Assembly: GCA_022560025.1 (NCBI GenBank)
Contig: JAFISE010000120.1
Location: 1-64,000 of the forward strand
From: Stagonosporopsis chrysanthemi
Taxonomy: Eukaryota > Ascomycota > Dothideomycetes > Pleosporales > Didymellaceae
DNA: 64,000 nucleotides
Reading direction: 5' to 3'
Shown: positions 58,346 through 64,000 of the stretch, piece after piece
Layout of the letters: every line of letters begins with the position of its first letter
Numbering within the stretch: position 1 is the stretch's first letter
Position numbers and translations under genes: made by a program
Notes under the pieces: generated by a model
The model's database searches: none
Seen by the model: only the letters and a program-made list of their open reading frames with translations
What the model was told of the DNA's origin: nothing

Positions 58346-60643
58346 ATGGGAGACTCGGACGTGAACGTAAGCTCACCACCCACCCACTATGGGGCAGACT
58401 TCTCGATCCCTCCTTCCCCCATCCATCCACTGTAGCTGCAGACTACGACTACCGCGTCGGCTGCCATGTTCGGAACAACAGATCCCCAGCTGCAGCGCGC
58501 GCAGGAGCTGCACGCGCCGCCACCAAAGGGCCACCCGTACAGTCTGCCGCTCGCGGGCTCCGAGTCTGAGGGCAAGAGCGCCGTCTACCGGCACTGGCGG
58601 TTCACAGACAAGCCTCTGCTCGCCAGCCTGGTCCCCGACATCAACACGCCGCACGAGGCGTTCGAGGCCGCCGCTGCCAGGTACCCCAAGAACAAGTGCC
58701 TCGGCCACCGCCCGTACGACCCCGTCGCGAAGAAGTTCGGCGCCTACGTGTGGGAGAGCTACGAGCAGATCTCGGCGCGCCGCAAAAACTTCGGCGCGGG
58801 CCTCGTGCACCTGCACAGGCAGGCCGGCGTGACCAAGCCCAAGCAGTTTGGCGTGGGGCTGTGGTGCCAGAACCGGCCGGAGTGGCAGATCACCGACCTG
58901 GCGTGCATGTCGCAGGCGCTGTACACCGTGTCCATCTACGACACGCTCGGCCCAGACGCCACCGAGTACATCATCAACCACGCCGAGCTGACGTGCGTCG
59001 TGACGGGCATGAACCACGTCGCCCAGCTGCTGAAGCTGAAGCCGCGACTGCCGTCACTCCAGATCATTGTCGTCCTGGACCCTCTATCTGCGGGCGAGCT
59101 GCCCGGCGAGTCCAAAGGCGACCTCCTCAACTCGCTGGCCGGCGAGCTGGGCGTGACGATCCACTACATCTGCGATGTCGAAGCGCTGGGCGAGAAGCAG
59201 CCTCTCCCGGTCAACCCCCCTACGCCCGACGACACGGTGACGATCAACTACACGTCCGGCACCACGGGCAACCCCAAGGGTGTTGTGCTGAGCCACCGCA
59301 ACGCGCACGCGGGGACGTGCACCTCGATGGTCCTGCTCGGAAGTGAAAGCGACCAGATCATCTGCTCGTTCCTCCCGCTCGCCCACATCTACCAGCGGCT
59401 GGGTGAGCACAGTGCGCTCGCCTCGGGCTCGGCGATTGGCTACTTCCACGGCAACATTGTCGAGCTGGTCGAGGACCTGCAGCTGCTGCGCCCCACCATC
59501 TTCTCGGGCGTGCCGCGTCTCTACAACCGCTTCGGCTCCAAGATCAAGGAAGCGACCATTGAGCAGAGCGGCATCAAGGGCGCCCTGTCCCGCCACGTCG
59601 TCGCCACCAAGCTGGCCGCCATCAACGACAAGCAGAACCCCACCAACACGCACATGCTGTACGACCGCATCTGGGCGAAGAAGGTGGCTGCCGGGCTTGG
59701 TCTCGACCGCTGCAAGGTCCTCGTCAGCGGCTCTGCGCCCATCGACCCCAGCCTGCACCAGTTCCTCCGCATTGTGTTTGGCAGCAACTTCACGCAGGGG
59801 TACGGCCTGACCGAGACGTACGCCGTGTCGCTGATTCAGCACGAGGGCGACTTCACGTCGGGCAACTGCGGTGGCGTGACGCCCAACACGGAGATCTGCC
59901 TGGCCGATGTGCCTGACATGGAGTACCTGTCCTCTGACAAGCCGTACCCGCGCGGGGAGCTGCTCGTGCGCTCGACGACGACGTTCAAGGAGTACTTCCG
60001 CAACCCCGAGGAGACGGCCAAGGCCATTGACGCCGACGGCTGGTTCCACACGGGCGACGTCTGCTCGGTGGACGACATGGGCCGCTTCAAGATCATCGAC
60101 CGCAAGAAGAACGTGCTCAAGCTGGCACAAGGTGAGTACATCTCGCCCGAGCGCATCGAGAACGTCTACCTGGCCAACTGCGGGTGGATGGCGTCGGCGT
60201 ACGTGCACGGCGACAGCCACCAGTCGTTTCTGGTCGCCATCTTCGGCGTCGCGCCCGACATATTCCCGCAGTGGGCGTCCAAGGTGCTGGGCGAGAAGAT
60301 TCCCGACGGCGACGTGGCGAGGCTCAAGCAGATTCTCGGCGACAAGCGGATAGAGCAGGCGGCGCTGAAGGAGCTCACCAAGATCGGCACCAAGAACAAG
60401 TTCAACAGCTACGAGAAGGTCAAGGCGGTGCGGCTGTTCCTCGACCCGTTCACAATCGACAACGAGCTGCTGACGCCTACGTAAGTCTTGCCCCTGCCAG
60501 ACGTGTGCAAGGTGTGACTCTGCTAACAGCGCGCTAGATTGAAGCTCAAGCGCCCGCAGACGGCCAAGGCGTTCAGGCAGCACCTCGACGACTGCTACGA
60601 GGAGGCGCTCGCCGCCGAGGGCAGGGCCAAGGCCATGTTGTGA
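58346..60643 (+). CDS. Long-chain fatty acid-CoA ligase (acyl-CoA synthetase)
   Basis: Activates long-chain fatty acids to acyl-CoA using ATP, for lipid synthesis or beta-oxidation. The main exon runs to 60480, then a 57 base intron and the last exon 60538-60643 (LKLKRPQTAKAFRQHLDD...AKAML). From the Met at 58466 this is 706 residues, the family's usual size. AMP-binding motifs are intact: YTSGTTGNPKG (about 262), the gate region SFLPLAHIYQR, GYGLTET, GWFHTGDVC and the C-terminal hinge DRKKNVLKLAQGEYISPERIE. A tiny upstream exon, 58346-58366 (MGDSDVN), joins at 58442 over a 75 base GTAAGC...CTGCAG intron exactly in frame and adds 15 residues; it is included here but could instead be leader. 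The AML terminus is not a standard peroxisomal signal. Very GC-rich coding sequence. Confidence 0.9.
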
Positions 60644-60997
60644 AGTTGCGCTTTTGGGGGCTGCCTTGATATTGTCTCAACGACGGGCGACTGTTTTGTA
60701 CATGTAGAGATAGATCTATGCCATGCAAGCTAGCCGCACAAAGTTGAACTCTATTTCCGGTTTGTCCCAATACATGATTAATGCTGGTCGCCAAGATAAG
60801 CGCGGAGAGACGCGTCGTGACGGCACCACGGCCACCCAGCAACGCCCGCTTGTTTCCCCGAGTCCCTCGCTCCCCCGCTGCAAAACAAACACCACGGCAT
60901 TCCCAACACGCCATCCGCGCCCTCGCACGCCGGCCCGCCGAACCGCATTGCCGTACACATTCCAGCCGCCCCGCCGCCTCGCGCCACACGGGTCGCC
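60644..60997. other. Intergenic region
   Basis: 3' UTR of the acyl-CoA synthetase and promoter of the next gene; no element recognised. Frames on the minus strand over 60573-61927 are shadows of GC-rich coding sequence. Confidence 0.45.
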
Positions 60998-62711
60998 ATG
61001 AGTGACGAGAGCGAGCCGCGCGTGTCGCGCTTCCGAGAGCACACCAACACCAACAGCAGCATCCGCCCGCCGCCGGACGCGCTGTGGAGGGATCTGGCCG
61101 TGGACGGGCTGATGGACAAGTTCGCCGCCGACAACGACAGCACGCCCGCCGTGAAGAGGGACCACCACCCGCGGCACCTGATGCAGCGCGCGACGACGGC
61201 CGACGGGCCCCCTGCTGCGCGCCGCATCGCGCAGCCCCGCGCACACACGCCCGCCGCCGCGCGCAAGGGCAGCGATGCCGCCGCCACGCTGGCCACGGCC
61301 GAGGGCACCTTTGGCCGCTTCTCGCGCGCCGTTGCCAGCGTCTTTGGCGGCGTGCTGGGCAAGCGCAAGGCCGGGCACGCCGACGCAGAGCCCGCCACGA
61401 CCGCGACCACGACCGCGACCACGACCACGACCACGACCACCACCACGACCACCACCACAACGCCCGCGCAGGCGCTGCTCGACGACCGCAAGCGCGCCGC
61501 AGAGGAAGCCTACCACCTCGCCAAGGCGCAGGGCCTGCTGCCCGCGCCCAAGGTCTTTGTGCGCCCGGGCCTGGCGCCCCGCGCCTGGTCCGCCGGTACG
61601 TCCTCGTCGGCGCTGTCGCGCGCCTCGATCCGCGTAGTGGACGCTGACGATGGCAGACGCGGGCACCACCACCACCTCCAACACCAGTACAACCCCCACC
61701 AGTACGATCCCCACCAGCACGATCCCCACCAGCACGGCCCCCACCAGCACGGCCCCCACCAGCACGGCCCCCACCAGTACGACCCCCACTCCCTTCTCCC
61801 TCCCCCCGTCCCAAGCAAACACCCCTACACGCGCTCCCTCAGCTACCCCATCCCGGGCGCGTCCGCCCCTCGCCCCGCGCACCCCGGGAAGCGCCGCAAG
61901 ATGGCCCAGCAAAGCGGACCTGACCAAGCAGAAGAGGCTCTCGCGCCGCGTCAGCAGCCTCGAGGAGAAGCTCGCGTCCGCGAAAAAGGAACTCGCAAGC
62001 GTGCTTGGGAATGAGTGTTTCCCGCCCGTGCCGCCGCTGCCGGGCCACGTCCAGGAGGCGGCGTTGCTGAGTCCCGACTCCCACTCCGCCCAGCGTGTGC
62101 TGAGCGACGAAGCACCGATGCAGAGTCCCTCGCTGCTGCGCGCACACGCACACCACCCTCATGCCCCCGAGCCGCCGGCTGCGCGCGCGACGACGGCCTG
62201 TCTCCCCGCCAAACTCGCCAAGAAGCGCAAGAGCGCTGCGCTGGTCGTTGCGGATGCAGACGCAGACACAAATCCAGACACAGCCACAAATCCAGACGCA
62301 GACGCAGACTCCCTCCCCAACACCCACGAGCAAGAACCCACCCACCGCGCCCTCAAACGCGCAAAATCCTCCGCCACCAACCGCCTCAGGCGCACGGGGA
62401 GCAGGCTGCACCGCTCCGTCTCGAGGGGCAGTCTGAGGCGCAATACTAAAGAGGGGAAGGAGCACAAGGATGAAAAGGAGCAGCACAAGACAGGGGTGGA
62501 GGAAACAAGAGGGGAGGTAGTGGTTGTCAGGCCCGGCGGCGACGTGCCGCCTGTGCCAGAGGTGCCGGGCGTGTGGAGGGTGCGTGGGAGGGCGGCTGGG
62601 GTCGAGATGGCTGACGTTGAGGTGGAGGGGGGAGGTGGGAAGTTGGGACGGGAAGAGCGAGACGAAGAGGTAGACGATGGGTATGGCGGGCTAGGACATG
62701 AGATTTTCTAG
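60998..62711 (+). CDS. Low-complexity, coiled-coil nuclear-type protein of unknown function
   Basis: Two frames are joined by a 61 base intron (61596-61656; GTACGT donor, GCTGAC branch-like sequence, GGCAG acceptor). Exons 60998-61595 and 61657-62711 give 550 residues in one frame. The N-terminus (FREHTNTNSSIRPPPDALW) and LAKAQGLLPAPKVFVRPGLAPR look conserved-type; FGRFSRAVASVFGGVLGKRK follows the basic region. A poly-Thr run and about seven TST/PTST repeats, made by a 15 base minisatellite, lie in the middle. Then comes a coiled coil (LTKQKRLSRRVSSLEEKLAS) and NLS-like AKLAKKRKSAALVV and LKRAKSSATNRLRR. Some similar fungal proteins are labelled nuclear RNA-binding, but no RNA-binding domain is visible, so I assign no function. 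Confidence 0.75.
61681..61790. repeat. 15 base minisatellite in the coding sequence
   Basis: About seven copies of a unit like CCACCAGCACGGCCC. Unit length is a multiple of three, giving PTST-type repeats in the chosen frame. On the minus strand and in other frames it makes the spurious repeats GAVLV and QHGPH. Confidence 0.85.
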
Positions 62712-63370
62712 CTGCGCTGCGCTGCGCTGCGAGATAAGTGGATGCTGCTGCTTGGCTGAGCTGAGCTGAGCTGGGTGCGCTTGACTGGGTGGGTGGGTGC
62801 TTGACTGGGCTGGGTGCTTGACGAGTTTCGGTCTACGACTTCACGACTCGACACGACACGACTTGACGATTTCGCTGCGGTTTGATTGAGAGCGATGCGA
62901 TTCGATTCCATCTGTGTTCATAGCGTTGATATGCGTTGTAATATTGATATGCATCTCTATTGTTCTATTGTTCTCTTTTTGTTTGGTGGTGGTATACAGC
63001 GTAATATAACACAACACCACACCACACCATCACAGAAACAAAGCTACGTCCGTACTCCCTTCTCTCCGCATCCTACATCCCAACTACACTGCACTGCACT
63101 GCACTGCACTGTATAGCATAGTCTGCACTGCACTGCACCGCACTGCAAGATGTAGACATGAAGAGAAAAAAGATGTTGGATTAGGGAAGCACGAGGTATG
63201 TACAATGACCATGTAGCTACAGACTACGCCTATGCGTGTGTATGTGTGTGTATGTGTATGTGGGTATGTGTGTATGTACCCGCCCGCCAACGCCTATGCA
63301 CAATCCGCTGACAAAAACGCCCGCCATGCATGCATGTAGTAGAGAACCCGTGGCAGAAGGAAATTCCTCG
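62712..63370. repeat. Intergenic region full of short tandem repeats
   Basis: Successive simple repeats: GCTGC and GCTGAG units (62,711-62,773), GACTGGGTGGGT-type units (62,783-62,822), ACGACTCGACACGACACGAC (about 62,841), CACTGCACTG units (63,089-63,150) and TGTGTATG units (63,236-63,280). No gene supported. The right end carries the 3' UTR of the protease gene. Confidence 0.75.
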
Positions 63371-64000
63371 TTAGAACCCGTTGAAGCCCAGCAGCATGCC
63401 CGCGCCGGCGCCCGCGGCCGCCAGCCACGGCACCGCCGTCGCCAGGGAGTGCGCGGCGCCGGCGGTCGAGGACAGCGTGCCCGTGACGGAGGGGCTGTTG
63501 ACGCGGGGCCCGCCCGTGCCGACGGCGGCCGTGGAGACGGCGTTGGGGACGGCGCTTGCGCCGGGGACGCCGTCAGCGCCCTGGCGGATCTCCTGGACGT
63601 TGGAGGCCGTGGCGTTGAAGGTCGTCTGGGCGAGGGAGATCTCGTTGTTGTCGAGGTCGTAGACGACGTACGCGGAGCGCAGGAACGTGTCGCCCAGCAC
63701 GGAGACGCCGCTGCCGGCCGGGCCGATGCCGAGGATGCACACGGGCTGGCCGCGCGAGACGGCGGCGGTGATGACGAGCTCGTTGTACGGCACGCTGATG
63801 GTGACGCCGCTGAAGCCAAACTCCAGCGAGCCGTCGCGGGTGGCGAGGTCGCAGTCGACAAAGGCGGCGCCCTGGCGCGAGTCGTAGCGCGCGTTGAACT
63901 GCGTGTACAGGGCCGAGGCGACGTCGTTGGGCAGGTACATGAGCGAGGAGCCCGAGTCGAGGAGCACGGCGACGTTGGCGTCGGCAAACAGGGCCGTCTT
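63371..64000 (-). CDS. Pepsin-like aspartyl protease, probably GPI-anchored (partial, runs off the window)
   Basis: The last 209 residues are visible; the N-terminal lobe and first active-site Asp lie beyond 64000. The frame is open to the window edge (KTALFADANVA). It contains the second catalytic motif LLDSGSSLMYLP, with Asp-Ser-Gly in place of Asp-Thr-Gly, a common variant. Then come the lobe-2 features FGFSGVTISVPYNELV, CILGIGPAGSGVSVLGDTFL and RSAYVVYDLDNNEISLAQ. After the catalytic domain comes a Ser/Thr/Ala/Gly-rich stalk, ending in a hydrophobic segment (PWLAAAGAGAGMLLGFNGF) that fits a GPI-attachment signal. Yapsin/OpsB-type fungal proteases have this layout and act at the cell surface. 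Confidence 0.9.
   Translation of the reverse strand, partial: KTALFADANVAVLLDSGSSLMYLPNDVASALYTQFNARYDSRQGAAFVDCDLATRDGSLEFGFSGVTISVPYNELVITAAVSRGQPVCILGIGPAGSGVSVLGDTFLRSAYVVYDLDNNEISLAQTTFNATASNVQEIRQGADGVPGASAVPNAVSTAAVGTGGPRVNSPSVTGTLSSTAGAAHSLATAVPWLAAAGAGAGMLLGFNGF

Noticed and set aside
59084..60583. 499-codon minus-strand frame opposite the acyl-CoA synthetase
   Set aside because: Exact shadow of a strongly conserved plus-strand enzyme gene; stop-free only because of high GC at third positions.
60573..61927. Minus-strand frames of over 400 codons opposite the acyl-CoA synthetase end and the coiled-coil gene
   Set aside because: GC-rich shadow frames; Arg/Gly/Val repeats mirror the plus-strand minisatellite, with no domain or start context.
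61650..62711. Separate gene starting at the ATG at 61650
   Set aside because: That ATG lies inside the predicted intron; a GT-AG pair joins this frame exactly to the upstream exon, giving one protein.
1..64000. CRISPR arrays, operons, rRNA or tRNA genes
   Set aside because: No regularly spaced repeats of CRISPR type and no recognisable tRNA or rRNA; gene structure is fungal nuclear.

Overview
The window looks like nuclear DNA of a filamentous ascomycete, most likely a Dothideomycete of the Pleosporales type (inference). The reasons are compact genes with 47-137 base GT-AG introns, fungus-specific families (RTA1-like, fungal rhodopsin-domain, tannase/feruloyl esterase, F-box, GH2 beta-galactosidase), and a 22 kb island of transposons riddled with C-to-T and G-to-A transitions in CpA/TpG contexts. 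That pattern is the signature of repeat-induced point mutation (RIP).

Layout. 0-10.4 kb is gene-bearing: protein phosphatase 5 (minus strand) diverging from SPT4, an F-box-like protein, the frameshifted remains of a sterol-glucosyltransferase-like gene, and a probably secreted amidohydrolase. 10.4-32.5 kb is the RIP island. It holds a pogo/Fot-type DNA transposon (10,366-12,487), a pogo fragment on the other strand, a short inverted LTR fragment, a chromodomain-bearing Ty3/gypsy element A (13,699-28,172) split by a second copy B (17,543-24,776) with a TTTTA target duplication, another inverted pogo fragment, and a younger, barely mutated pogo element (29,750-31,611). All four gypsy LTRs are 278 bases long. 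Both gypsy copies carry, between pol and the 3' LTR, the same antisense reading frame, which encodes a Cys-containing part and a coiled coil.

32.5-64 kb returns to normal base composition. It carries a tannase-family esterase, an RTA1-like membrane protein, the TRAPPII subunit Trs130/TRAPPC10, a GH2 beta-galactosidase, a small nuclear-looking protein, a short-chain dehydrogenase, two tandem F-box genes (one broken by a single stop), a long poly-C tract, a rhodopsin-domain membrane protein, a long-chain acyl-CoA synthetase, a low-complexity coiled-coil nuclear-type protein and the end of a GPI-type aspartyl protease.

Conserved housekeeping genes (PP5, SPT4, TRAPPC10, acyl-CoA synthetase) alternate with accessory enzyme and membrane genes. 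The amidohydrolase and the esterase are the nearest intact genes on either side of the RIP island. No tRNA, rRNA, CRISPR or operon was seen. Coordinates of splice sites were read by eye from GT-AG pairs that restore conserved reading frames; transposon breakpoints come from repeat alignment by eye.
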